From the NCBI GenBank assembly GCA_036265915.1, contig DATAOC010000020.1:1-64000 (forward strand): DNA of 64,000 bases, in the 5' to 3' direction. A program made the translations under genes and the position numbers. The stretch comes from AR12 sp036265915. Lineage in GTDB: Bacteria; Methylomirabilota; Methylomirabilia; Rokubacteriales; CSP1-6. Within the stretch, counting starts at the first letter, position 1. Each line of letters starts with the position of its first letter. Below are positions 8,101 to 17,057 of the stretch, piece after piece. Under the pieces are notes generated by a model. The model saw only the letters and a program-made list of their open reading frames with translations, was not told the DNA's origin and did not search any database.

Positions 8101-9660
8101 ATGCGTAGGGCGATCGCCGTCGTCCTGATCGGCGCCTGTCTGTCGCCGTACGCGGCCGCTGCTCAGCCACTGTCCACCCAGCCGTCGAATTCCGTCTCGG
8201 CACCCGCGGCACCGCGGCCGCCCGGCAGTTTTGCCCCTCTCACGCCGAGCCGCTCTGACACAGGCACGCTGTTCGGCGTGCAGAACAGGAACATCGCGGG
8301 CCCGGATTATCGTCTCGGGCCGGGCGACGTCCTGGACGTTCAGATCGTAGGCCGCCTCGACGTGAATCGCCAGCAGGTCGTCGTGGATTCCGAGGGCAAC
8401 GTGGCGCTGCCGCCGCTCGGCACGCTGAGCGTGGGCGGCCGGACGCTGCTCGACGCCACACGCGCCATCAGCGCCCGCGCCCGCAACGTCTTTCGCTTCG
8501 CGGACGTCAGCATCGCGGTGCTCGCGCCGCGCGCCTTCGAGATCATCGTGTCCGGCGAGGTCGAGCGGCCCGGCACGCTGCAGGCACTCGCGACGCAGCG
8601 ACTGCACGAGGTCATCCTGACGACCGGAGGCATCACGCCGCGGGGCAGCGTCCGGCACGTCCAGGTGACGCATGGCGGGACGACCAGCGAGGTCGATCTG
8701 CTCCTGTTCGAGCTGAAGGGCGACGTCGCGCAGAACCCCTTCGTCCAGGAAGGCATGCGCATCCACGTTCCGCCACGGGGGCCGGCGGTGACGCTGCAAG
8801 GCGCCGGTGTACGCCGGCCCGGGGAGTACGAGCTGTCGAGCGACGGGTCGCTTCGCGACATCCTGGCGCTCACCGGCGGCCTCGGCCCCAATGGCGCGCT
8901 CGCCGACGCGCGGCTCACGCGCGTTGGTCCCGACGGCCGCAAGGAGACGAGCGCGGTCGACCTGCGCACCGCGCAGCTCGGACTGCAGGGCGGTGACGTG
9001 CTGTACGTGCCGCCGCTCGCCGTGATCCAGGACGTGGTCGAGGTGCGCGGCGCCTTCAACGGCACCGCCGACAGCGGCAAGGCGACCACGGCCGGCAAGC
9101 CGACGATCGTGCAGCGGCTCGAGCTCGCCCGGGGCGACCGCGTGCGCGACATCGTCGTGAAGGCGGGTGGGGTGGCCGCCTTCGGCGAGCTGCGGCTGGC
9201 CTACATCGACCGTGCGGACACCGGTCCGGCGCAACGCATCCCGGTGGACCTGCATCGCCTCATGGTCGACAAGGACGAGGCGCAGAACATCGTCGTGCAG
9301 AACGGTGACGTGCTGGTGGTGCCGGTGGTGGAAGACAAGGTCTACGTCGTCGGCGAAGTGCGCAATCCGGGGCCCCAGGATTTCCGCCCCGAGCTGACCC
9401 CGCGGGAGTACCTCGCCGCCGCCGGCGGCCTCGGGAACCGGGCGAAGGTGGCGGCCGCCACCGTGACGTTCCGCAACGGTCGCACGTATGCGATGGCGGA
9501 GGCGCCGCCGCTGGAGGCGGGCGCGGTCGTCACCGTGCCGGAGGTCGCCGTGAAGTGGTGGCAGGACTACATCACCATCGCCAGCTTCGTCGCGAGTCTG
9601 GTCACGGCCTACACGGGCATCTTCGTCCTCTTCAACGGACCGATCTCGAACAACAACTGA
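8101..9660 (+). CDS. polysaccharide export protein with SLBB repeats (Wza-like)
   Basis: Outer-envelope exopolysaccharide export component of 519 aa. The chosen ATG gives a clean signal peptide (RRAIAVVLIGACLSPYAAAA); an upstream TTG at 8029 would bury it. A Poly_export domain begins at DYRLGPGDVLDVQIVGR. Several SLBB repeats follow, each with a G-E-V-x-x-P-G type turn (SGEVERPGT, GAGVRRPGE, GEVRNPGP). The C-terminus has a hydrophobic helix (ITIASFVASLVTAYTGIFVLF), in keeping with the C-terminal membrane-spanning helix of Wza-type channels. No lipobox is visible. It is the first gene of the EPS locus and pairs functionally with the Wzc-like protein three genes on. Confidence 0.9.
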   Translation: MRRAIAVVLIGACLSPYAAAAQPLSTQPSNSVSAPAAPRPPGSFAPLTPSRSDTGTLFGVQNRNIAGPDYRLGPGDVLDVQIVGRLDVNRQQVVVDSEGNVALPPLGTLSVGGRTLLDATRAISARARNVFRFADVSIAVLAPRAFEIIVSGEVERPGTLQALATQRLHEVILTTGGITPRGSVRHVQVTHGGTTSEVDLLLFELKGDVAQNPFVQEGMRIHVPPRGPAVTLQGAGVRRPGEYELSSDGSLRDILALTGGLGPNGALADARLTRVGPDGRKETSAVDLRTAQLGLQGGDVLYVPPLAVIQDVVEVRGAFNGTADSGKATTAGKPTIVQRLELARGDRVRDIVVKAGGVAAFGELRLAYIDRADTGPAQRIPVDLHRLMVDKDEAQNIVVQNGDVLVVPVVEDKVYVVGEVRNPGPQDFRPELTPREYLAAAGGLGNRAKVAAATVTFRNGRTYAMAEAPPLEAGAVVTVPEVAVKWWQDYITIASFVASLVTAYTGIFVLFNGPISNNN

Positions 9661-9661
9661 C

Positions 9662-10468
9662 ATGTACGAAGCGTACTGGCAGCTGAGCGAGCCACCGTTC
9701 GACAACTCGCCGAACCCGAAGTTCTTCTACCTGTCGCCCGAGCACGAGGAGGCGCTGGTCCGTCTCGTCTACACCGTCCGCCACCGCAAGGGCTGCGGGA
9801 TGCTCACCGGCGAGTACGGCTGTGGCAAGACCACGCTGTCGCGCGCGCTCATCCAGCGGCTGGAAGCGGAGCGGTACGAGATCGGCCTCCTGACGAATCC
9901 GCGCTGGGATGCCACCGACTTTCTCCGCGAGGCGCTCTACCAGCTCGGCGTGGAGACGACGGAGAAGCGCAAGCCCGAGCTGCTGCACCAGCTCAACGAC
10001 GTGTTCTTCCGCAACTATCGCGACGGTCGCGACACCGTCATCATCGTGGACGAGGCGCAGCTGCTGGAGGACGACGGCCTCTTCGAGGAGCTCCGGCTCC
10101 TCATGAACTTCCAGACCGACGACCGCTTCCTGGTCACCGTGCTGCTGATCGGCTCCCCGGAGCTGCGCGACAAGGTCCGCAAGCTCAAGCACCTGGACCA
10201 GCGCATCACCATCCGCTATCACCTCAACACGCTCGACGACGCGCACACGGCGGCCTACATCGCCCACCGGCTGAAGATGGCCGGACGCACCACGCCGATC
10301 TTCACCGAGGACGCGGTGAAGCTGATCTTCGACTTCACCCGCGGCACGCCGCGGGAGATCAACAACCTCTGCGACGTGGCCCTCCTCGTCGGCTACACCA
10401 AGCGCGCGAACGAGGTGGGCGAGCGGATCATCGCGGAGGTCATCAAGGACATGGTCGGCGTGTCCTGA
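9662..10468 (+). CDS. ExeA-like AAA ATPase of an EPS locus
   Basis: A 268-aa cytoplasmic ATPase. Walker A is GEYGCGKTT (residues 50-58), Walker B is VIIVDEAQLL with Asp130/Glu131, and an arginine-finger region lies near LDQRITIRYHL. The N-terminal YWQLSEPPFDNSPNPKFFY is typical of the ExeA/GspA family. Close relatives occur in exosortase-linked exopolysaccharide loci as a 'secretion ATPase', which matches its position between the SLBB protein and the Wzc-like kinase. The start is one base after the previous stop, and the next gene overlaps it as TGATG. Confidence 0.85.
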   Translation: MYEAYWQLSEPPFDNSPNPKFFYLSPEHEEALVRLVYTVRHRKGCGMLTGEYGCGKTTLSRALIQRLEAERYEIGLLTNPRWDATDFLREALYQLGVETTEKRKPELLHQLNDVFFRNYRDGRDTVIIVDEAQLLEDDGLFEELRLLMNFQTDDRFLVTVLLIGSPELRDKVRKLKHLDQRITIRYHLNTLDDAHTAAYIAHRLKMAGRTTPIFTEDAVKLIFDFTRGTPREINNLCDVALLVGYTKRANEVGERIIAEVIKDMVGVS

Positions 10469-11562
10469 TGGTACGGATGAGCGACCTCGTCCGCGGGATC
10501 GTGCGCCCGTCGCCCGCGTCCGCCGCGCCCGCCACCGAAGCCCCCCCCGAGCCGAAGGCGGAGGAACAACCGGCCGTCGTCGCCACCAGCCGGGTCAGCA
10601 TCGCCAGCAGCGAGCCCGCGCAGCCGGTGGTCCGGCTCGAGGCCGTCATGGCGCCGCGACGTCCCGCCGAGTCGACCGAGCCGCTCGAGCCGTTGTTCAC
10701 GGACCTGCAAAGGGTGCTGATCGAGGCGCGGGAGCGCGTGGACCGTCCCGGATTTCCGTGGGCGAAGCTCGAGGCCGTCGTCGAGCGCGTCATCACGGCC
10801 GTGCTCGCGTCGCCGGATCTCGTCTGGGTGGCGAGTGCGGCGAGCGCGGCCGCGGGCGCCGATTACGTCGTGCTCCACCAGGCGCGCGCGTGCGTGCTGG
10901 CGCTTCGCCTCGGCGTCGACCTCGGCTACGAGCGTCCGCGCCTGTTGCCGCTCGGTCTCGCCGCCGCGCTCTTCGACGTGGGGCTGTGGCAGGCCCCGGC
11001 CACGCTGCTGGAGCGACTCGACACGCTGTCCGGCGCCGACCTGTCGGCGTATCACGCACACCCGCGCGCATCGGCGGAGATCGTGCAGCGCTGGTCGCCG
11101 TCCGACTCGCGCATCGTCGACGCCATCGCCGACCACCACGAGCGTGAGCTCGGCCAGGGCTTCCCGCGCGGGCTGCAGGGCGGCGCCATCGCGGTCGACG
11201 CGAAGATCATCGGCCTCGTCGACACCTATGCGGCGCTCACGGTGCCGCCGGCGCCGCGCCCCCGGCTCCGCCCGCACGAGGCCATCCGCGACATCGTGAA
11301 GACCCGCAACGACCAGTTCCCCTCGCCGCTGATCAAGGCGCTGCTGTCGGAGATCTCGGTGTTCCCGCCGGGAACCATCGTGCGGCTGAACACGGAGGAA
11401 GTCGGCCGCGTCATCGCGGTGAACCGGAACCATCCGCTGCGACCGCAGGTGGAGATCGTCGCCGACGGCAAGGGCCAGCGCCTCGCGGCGCCCAAGGTCA
11501 TCGATCTCTCCGAGTCGCCCTTCCTCTACATCACGGGTCCGGTCGGCGAGAGCTCGCGGTGA
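10468..11562 (+). CDS. degenerate HD-GYP-type protein
   Basis: A 364-aa protein. The first ~65 residues are Pro/Ala-rich and disordered. Residues ~110-290 have the HD-GYP layout, but key metal ligands are altered. The usual HDxG is LFDVG (Phe169-Asp170), so the His is lost. HHERELGQGFP (residues 223-233) keeps the second His pair with Phe for Tyr of GYP, and DTYAAL stands for DxxDAL. c-di-GMP hydrolysis is therefore doubtful; a binding or scaffold role is more likely. The C-terminal ~70 residues form a beta-rich domain found after HD-GYP domains. It is coupled by a 1-base overlap to the ATPase gene. Confidence 0.7.
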   Translation: MVRMSDLVRGIVRPSPASAAPATEAPPEPKAEEQPAVVATSRVSIASSEPAQPVVRLEAVMAPRRPAESTEPLEPLFTDLQRVLIEARERVDRPGFPWAKLEAVVERVITAVLASPDLVWVASAASAAAGADYVVLHQARACVLALRLGVDLGYERPRLLPLGLAAALFDVGLWQAPATLLERLDTLSGADLSAYHAHPRASAEIVQRWSPSDSRIVDAIADHHERELGQGFPRGLQGGAIAVDAKIIGLVDTYAALTVPPAPRPRLRPHEAIRDIVKTRNDQFPSPLIKALLSEISVFPPGTIVRLNTEEVGRVIAVNRNHPLRPQVEIVADGKGQRLAAPKVIDLSESPFLYITGPVGESSR

Positions 11563-11571
11563 GGGCCTAGC

Positions 11572-14500
11572 GTGGCGCAGTACGAGATGAACCTGCGCGA
11601 CTACTGGCTGATCGTCCGCCGGCGGCGGATGTGGATCATCGGCACGACCGTCGTCACCATGCTCGTCGCCCTCTGGCTCGCCCGCCAGAAGGTCCCGGTG
11701 TACCAGGCGACGGCGACCGTGAAGTTCGAGCAGGCCACCAGCCTGTCGGGTCTGCTGGTGGAAGTGCTGTCCTACTCCAGCTCCGACAGCATCGAGACGC
11801 AGGCCACGCTCATCAAGAGCTACCCCGTGCTCGAGGAGGTCGCTCGCCGGCTGGGGCGCCTGCCGCCGGCCACGGGCGAGGTGGCGGTGCGCGAGTCCCG
11901 CTCCTACCAGGCCGTCCTCGACGCGATCGGCAGCAAGCTCAAGACGAGCCGCCTGCCCAACACGAGCATCCTGGAAATCACCGCGACCTCGACCAATTCG
12001 AAGGAAGCCCGCGACCTCGCCAACACGGTGGCCGAGGTCTATCGCGACTACAACAAGCAGAACCGCAACGCCCGCATGACGGAGGCGCGCAAATTCATCG
12101 AGGCCCAGCTGCGCGAGGTGGACGGCCGGGTCAAGCGCGCGGAGGAGGAGGTGTGGGCCTTCCGCGACGCCAACCGCGTCATCTCCCCCGGTGCGGAGTC
12201 GACGGTGCTGCTCTCGCTCTTCACGCAGGTTCGCGGCGACATGGAGAAGACACGGCAGCAGCGGACCGAGCTCGAGGAGCTGCAGGCGCGGCTGGCCCGC
12301 ACCGATCCCGCCAGCATGACCGAGCGTGTCTATGTCGAGACGACGAATCCGGCGCTGCTGCGGATGCAGACCGCGCAGACCGAGCTGACCATGGAGCGCA
12401 CGCAGCTGGCGCTCGAGGTGACCGACAAGCACCCGCGGCTGCGCGCGATCGATGATCGGCTGCGCGAGGTGCGGTTCGAGATGCGGCGCGAGATCGGCGC
12501 GCAGGTCGCCACCCTGAAGAATCGCGAGGAGATCCTCGGCCGCCAGATGGCCGAGCTGATGCAGAAGAACCGCGAAGTCCCGGCCATCGAGCTGTCGCTG
12601 CAGCGCCTGCAGCGCGACGCCAAGGTCAACGACGATCTGCTGACGCTGCTCAAGACCAAGCACCAGGAGGCGCTGATCAAGGAGTCCGAGGGCGTCGAGG
12701 AAGTGGCCCTCGTCCGCCCCGCCACCGAGCCCACCTCGCCCGTGGGCGGCGACACCCTGAACACCATGCTCGTCGGCGCGCTGCTCGGGCTGATGCTCGG
12801 GCTCGTGCTGGCCTTCGTGCAGGAGACGCTCGACACGTCGATCGGCACCATCGAGGACGTCGAGTCGTACCTCGACGTCAAGGTGCTCGGCATCGTGCCT
12901 CACATCGATCCGCGGGGGACGGTGGAGCGTCTGCTCGAGCGGCGGCCGGCGCTGGCCCAGATGGACCCCGAGGCGCTCCAGAGTCACGCGCTGCTCATCA
13001 CGCATTTCGATCCGAAGTCCCCGGTGGCCGAGGCGTACCGCACGCTGCGCACCAACATCCAGTTCCAGCGGATGGAGCGCGGCGGCAAGGTGCTGGTGGT
13101 GACGAGCCCCACGCTGCAGGAGGGCAAGACCACCACCATCGTGAACCTCGCCCTCACGATGGCCCAGAGCGGCCAGAAGACGCTGCTCGTCGGCGCCAAC
13201 ATGCGGCGCCCGTCGATTCACCGCTTCTTCGGGATCCCGCGCGAGCCCGGCCTCTCCGACATCCTCGTCGGCAACGCGCGGTGGCAGGACTGCGTGCGCG
13301 GCGTCGCCGACATCCTGATGGGCCGCTTCGAGATGGAAGACATCATGGCCTCGCCCGGTCTCGACAACCTCCACATCATCGAGGCGGGCCCGATTCCCGC
13401 GAATCCCTCCGAGCTCCTGTCGACGGCCGCCATGCGCGACTTCCTGCACGCCGTCAGCGCCGAGTACGACATCGTCCTCATCGACACGCCGCCCATCCTG
13501 CCGGTCACCGATTCCGCCATCGTCGCCGGCCAGGTCGACGGCGTGCTGCTCGTGTACCAGGCGGGCAAGGTGGGCCGGCTCGTGCTCAAGCGCGCGAAGG
13601 CGCATCTCGAGAGCGCACGCGCCAAGGTCTGGGGCATCGTGCTCAACGACCTCCAGACGGAGATCTCGGGCTACACGTACACGCACTACTACACGCACTA
13701 CTACGGCGAAGAGACCGATCCGGACTCGACGAGCACGGGTGTCGTCGGGCGCGCGCTTGATTTCGCGCGCGGCAAGCTGGGGCTCGGCGCGCGGCGCCCG
13801 ACCACGACCACGGTGCCCGCCGACACCGGGACGGCAGCGCCGGTGGAGACGGGGGCGGGCACGCCGAGTCGCTTCAATCGCACGACGCTTCTCGTCGGCG
13901 TCGCCGTCGCGGCGACGCTCGGCGTCGCGGCGACGGTGGCGCTCTGGCGCGCCGGCGCTTCGCGCGAGGCGGATCCCCGCGCGCAGCTTCGTCAGCGGCT
14001 CGAGCCGCCCGCACGCTCCGGTGCGCCGGCGCCGAAGTCGCCGATGAAGCCCGCCACGCCGCCGTCTGCGCCGGCGCCAGCAGCGCCGGCCCCAGCAGCG
14101 CCACCGGCCTCGTCGGCACCGACGACGTCCTCGACGATGCGGCCGCCGGTGCTGCCGCAGGCGTCGGTGCTCGCGCTGCCGCCGGCCGTGGCGAGCACGC
14201 CGGCTCCGCGGCTCGCGCCGGCGCTCACGGCTCCGCCCACGACGACCGTCGCGCCGATATCGCGGGCGGAGCGCGCCGCCGCTCCGTCTTCCGCCATCCC
14301 GCCGGCCGTCGCGCCGTCACCGATCACGCCGCCGGCCGCCGTCCCGCTGGCCGCCGCCGCACCGGTCGACGTGCCGCCGGCGCCCACGCCGTCGCCCGTC
14401 CGAATCGGCACGGCGATCACGCAGCCGTCGCCGCCAGCGCCGTCGGTGACGATCGTGGCGCCGCCGGACACGCCGCCAGCGACGCCGTCGACGCTGGCCG

Positions 14501-15030
14501 CAAAGACCGGAGCCGAGACGAGCACAGCGACGACGCGGCACGTTAAGCCCGAGGCGACGCCGGTGGCGAGGGTGCCGGCGCGCTTCGCGCTGCTCTTCGG
14601 ACCGTTCGCGTCCGCCGCGGACGCCGAGCGCCTCGAGCGCACGCTCATGCGGGCCGGACACGACAGCGTCCGCACGCGAGCGGACGGCGGACCGACCCGC
14701 TACGCCGTCCTCATCGAGCGGGTGGCCAGCGCGGCCGAGGCGCGCACGATCGGCGCCGTCCTCCGCGAGCAGGGTCTGGAGACCGTCGTGTCTACGAGCG
14801 AGCCGGTCGTCATCCGTGTCGGGGAGCCGCGGGTGCTGCGCGGCGCGGTGGAGCTGGCCGCGCGGGTTCGCAAGGCGGGCTACCAGGTCCGGGTGGTCGC
14901 CCAGCCCGGCGGCGGCGCTGCGTACACGATCCGGCACGGCAGCTTCGCGACGCGTGACGAGGCCGAGGGACGGAGTCGCGAGCTTGCACGGCTCAGCGTG
15001 CCGGTGGCGCAGGTGGTCCAGGTCCGGTAG
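11572..15030 (+). CDS. Wzc-like polysaccharide co-polymerase/tyrosine kinase fused to SPOR domains
   Basis: A 1152-aa inner-membrane protein. Its layout is TM1 (~20-38), a Wzz/GNVR periplasmic coiled coil (~40-390), TM2 (~396-418), a BY-kinase domain (~480-690), a Tyr cluster with six Tyr between 701 and 711, TM3 (~770-790), a Pro/Ala-rich linker of ~200 residues, and two SPOR-like repeats (~1003-1075 and ~1083-1152). Walker A (SPTLQEGKTTT) and Walker B (IVLIDTPP, Asp638) are intact, but Walker A' reads VGANMRRP (541-543 Gly-Ala-Asn) where Asp-x-Asp is usual. Ordinary Wzc proteins end after the Tyr cluster. TM3 would put the SPOR domains in the periplasm, where they could bind septal peptidoglycan. 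GTG start. Confidence 0.88.
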   Translation: MAQYEMNLRDYWLIVRRRRMWIIGTTVVTMLVALWLARQKVPVYQATATVKFEQATSLSGLLVEVLSYSSSDSIETQATLIKSYPVLEEVARRLGRLPPATGEVAVRESRSYQAVLDAIGSKLKTSRLPNTSILEITATSTNSKEARDLANTVAEVYRDYNKQNRNARMTEARKFIEAQLREVDGRVKRAEEEVWAFRDANRVISPGAESTVLLSLFTQVRGDMEKTRQQRTELEELQARLARTDPASMTERVYVETTNPALLRMQTAQTELTMERTQLALEVTDKHPRLRAIDDRLREVRFEMRREIGAQVATLKNREEILGRQMAELMQKNREVPAIELSLQRLQRDAKVNDDLLTLLKTKHQEALIKESEGVEEVALVRPATEPTSPVGGDTLNTMLVGALLGLMLGLVLAFVQETLDTSIGTIEDVESYLDVKVLGIVPHIDPRGTVERLLERRPALAQMDPEALQSHALLITHFDPKSPVAEAYRTLRTNIQFQRMERGGKVLVVTSPTLQEGKTTTIVNLALTMAQSGQKTLLVGANMRRPSIHRFFGIPREPGLSDILVGNARWQDCVRGVADILMGRFEMEDIMASPGLDNLHIIEAGPIPANPSELLSTAAMRDFLHAVSAEYDIVLIDTPPILPVTDSAIVAGQVDGVLLVYQAGKVGRLVLKRAKAHLESARAKVWGIVLNDLQTEISGYTYTHYYTHYYGEETDPDSTSTGVVGRALDFARGKLGLGARRPTTTTVPADTGTAAPVETGAGTPSRFNRTTLLVGVAVAATLGVAATVALWRAGASREADPRAQLRQRLEPPARSGAPAPKSPMKPATPPSAPAPAAPAPAAPPASSAPTTSSTMRPPVLPQASVLALPPAVASTPAPRLAPALTAPPTTTVAPISRAERAAAPSSAIPPAVAPSPITPPAAVPLAAAAPVDVPPAPTPSPVRIGTAITQPSPPAPSVTIVAPPDTPPATPSTLAAKTGAETSTATTRHVKPEATPVARVPARFALLFGPFASAADAERLERTLMRAGHDSVRTRADGGPTRYAVLIERVASAAEARTIGAVLREQGLETVVSTSEPVVIRVGEPRVLRGAVELAARVRKAGYQVRVVAQPGGGAAYTIRHGSFATRDEAEGRSRELARLSVPVAQVVQVR

Positions 15031-15035
15031 CGCCG

Positions 15036-16358
15036 GTGGACTCGCCCCTTCTCGTCGGCGCCGCGCTCGTCCTGTTCGTCCTGTCGTTCGCGCGAACCGA
15101 GTTCGGACTCTACGTCGTGGTGTTCTCGATGCTCCTGTCGCCCGAGATCACCGCCGGTGGCGGCGGCCTCGCCGAGCGCCGCGAGATCACCCTGCGCACC
15201 GAGGACTTCGTGCTGATGGTCATCGGGTTCAGCTGGTTCGCCAAGACGGCGGTGAACAAGGAGCTCGGCCTCGTGGCGAAGACGCCGCTCAACGGCCCCA
15301 TCGTCGTCTACATCGCCGCCAACATCGTGGCCACGCTGTTCGGCTACCTGCTCGGCACCGTGCGCACCGCCGCCGGCTACTTCTACGTGCTCAAGTACAT
15401 CGAGTACTTCGTCGTCTACTACATGGTCGTCAACAACCTGCGCGACCGCCCGCACGCCCGCCGGCTCATGGCGGCGGCGATGCTGACGGCGGCGGTCGTG
15501 AGCGTGATCGGCATCACGCAGATCCCGTCGGGCGAGCGCGTGTCGGCGCCGTTCGAGGGGGAAACCGGAGAGCCGAATACGTTTGGCGGCTACCTCCTGT
15601 TCATGATCGCCCTCGCGGCCGGGATGGCGCTGGAGACGCCGCGGCTCGCGATCCGCACCCGGCTGGTGACCCTCATCGGCGTCATGGCGCTACCGTTCGC
15701 ATTCACGCTGTCGCGCGCCTCGTACCTCGGCGTCGTCCCCGCCTTCGTCGCGCTGACGGCGCTCACGACGCGGCGCCGGGTGATGGTCGGCATCCTCCTC
15801 GTCGTGCTCGTGTGCTCGCCGCTCGTGATGCTCGTGGCCCCGAGCGCGGTCGTCAATCGCGTCGCGTACACCTTCCAGCCCGAGGCCAACCAGCCCACGG
15901 TGCGGGTCGGCAAGCTCGGCCTCGATCCGTCGACATCCGCGCGCATTCTCAGTCTCAGCCAGGCGCTCCGTGGGTGGATGGAGCGGCCGATCCTCGGCTG
16001 GGGCGTCACCGGCTTCGGCTTCATGGACGCGCAGTACGCGCGGGTGCTGGTGGAGACCGGCATCGTGGGGTTCCTCGCGTTCGTGTGGCTCCTGTGGTCG
16101 GTGCTGACGGCGGCGCGCGCGGCGTATCAGCAGCTGCGCGATCCGCTCGATCGCGGCCTCGCCATGGGATTCATCGCCGGCACGATCGGACTCCTGGCGC
16201 ACGCGATCGGCTCGAACACGTTCACGATCATCCGGGTGATGGAGCCGTTCTGGCTCTTCGCGGGCATCGTCGTGATGCTGCCTGTCCTCGTCGGCGAAGA
16301 GCCGTCGGTGCCGGGGCCCATCCCGCTGGCGCCGACGGCGGCGCCCGTGCTGCGCTGA
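15036..16358 (+). CDS. O-antigen ligase/polymerase family membrane protein (Wzy/WaaL-like)
   Basis: A 440-aa polytopic protein with about 10-12 hydrophobic helices and a large loop between later helices (~ residues 270-330) containing the conserved-looking sequence LSQALRGWMERPILGWGVTG. That W(x)xxPxxGxG pattern is characteristic of the Wzy_C domain. It would polymerise repeat units at the periplasmic face or transfer the glycan to an acceptor; sequence alone does not distinguish the two. The GTG start lies 5 bases after the Wzc-like stop, and the protein begins directly with a hydrophobic helix. Confidence 0.85.
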   Translation: MDSPLLVGAALVLFVLSFARTEFGLYVVVFSMLLSPEITAGGGGLAERREITLRTEDFVLMVIGFSWFAKTAVNKELGLVAKTPLNGPIVVYIAANIVATLFGYLLGTVRTAAGYFYVLKYIEYFVVYYMVVNNLRDRPHARRLMAAAMLTAAVVSVIGITQIPSGERVSAPFEGETGEPNTFGGYLLFMIALAAGMALETPRLAIRTRLVTLIGVMALPFAFTLSRASYLGVVPAFVALTALTTRRRVMVGILLVVLVCSPLVMLVAPSAVVNRVAYTFQPEANQPTVRVGKLGLDPSTSARILSLSQALRGWMERPILGWGVTGFGFMDAQYARVLVETGIVGFLAFVWLLWSVLTAARAAYQQLRDPLDRGLAMGFIAGTIGLLAHAIGSNTFTIIRVMEPFWLFAGIVVMLPVLVGEEPSVPGPIPLAPTAAPVLR

Positions 16359-16373
16359 GCGGAGCCGCCGGCG

Positions 16374-17057
16374 ATGCCGTCGAGCTTCCCGGACGCGCTC
16401 TCGATCGTCGCCGCGTGGGTGCAGGCGCTGCGACCGGCCAGCGTTCTCGACGTGGGGATCGGCTTCGGCAAGTACGGCCTGCTGTTCCGGGAGTACCTCG
16501 ACATCTCTCCGCGCTCGGAGCGCGGGGAGGCCTACGACGCGCGGGGGCGGCTCGTCCGCATCGACGGCATCGAGGCGCACGCGCCGTACATCGGCGCGCT
16601 GCAGCGCGCGATCTACGATGACATCCACGTCGGCGAGGCGCTCGCCGTGCTGCCGTCGCTCGGCCGCTACGATCTCGTCTTCGCCGCCGACGTCCTGGAG
16701 CACTTCACGCGCGCGGACGGCGAGCGGTTCCTCGAGGCGGCCGCCGAGCATGCGGCGCTCGGCGTGCTGATCGTCACCCCCGCTCTCGACCTCGAGCAGG
16801 ACGACGTGTTCGGCAACCCGTTCGAGCGTCACCAGAGCTTCTGGACCGCGCGCGACTTTGCGGCGCGCCCGGGCGCCGACGTGCTGGTGTGGCGTCGCCA
16901 GCTGCTGGCGTTCCTGCCGACCGGCGCCGCGCGTCCCGCGCTGCCGCGCACGTCGGTCCGCGAGGCGCTCGGGCAAGCGGCGAAGGCGGCGCTGACCGGC
17001 GTGCTCGGAGCCGGGCGCGCCGAGGCGTTGCTGCAGGCGCGGAGGCGGCACGGATGA
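16374..17057 (+). CDS. SAM-dependent methyltransferase (class I)
   Basis: A 227-aa protein with a Rossmann SAM-binding motif SVLDVGIGFGKYGLLF at about residues 22-37. A post-motif acidic region (YDLVFAADVLEHF) is the usual motif II of class I methyltransferases. No membrane segment. Its place between the Wzy-like and flippase genes suggests it methylates a glycan or lipid-linked intermediate, but the acceptor cannot be read from sequence. The next gene starts within its stop codon (ATGA). Confidence 0.75.
   Translation: MPSSFPDALSIVAAWVQALRPASVLDVGIGFGKYGLLFREYLDISPRSERGEAYDARGRLVRIDGIEAHAPYIGALQRAIYDDIHVGEALAVLPSLGRYDLVFAADVLEHFTRADGERFLEAAAEHAALGVLIVTPALDLEQDDVFGNPFERHQSFWTARDFAARPGADVLVWRRQLLAFLPTGAARPALPRTSVREALGQAAKAALTGVLGAGRAEALLQARRRHG

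Noticed and set aside
10393..13698. 1101-codon minus-strand open frame opposite the export genes
   Set aside because: It is antisense to clear ExeA, HD-GYP and Wzc genes. The composition (Arg, His, Gly, Asp-rich) is that of a shadow frame.
13990..14580. Repetitive GCCGCC/CCGGCG tract in the kinase gene
   Set aside because: It encodes the Pro/Ala linker before the SPOR domains, so it is explained by protein composition and is not a separate DNA repeat or CRISPR array.
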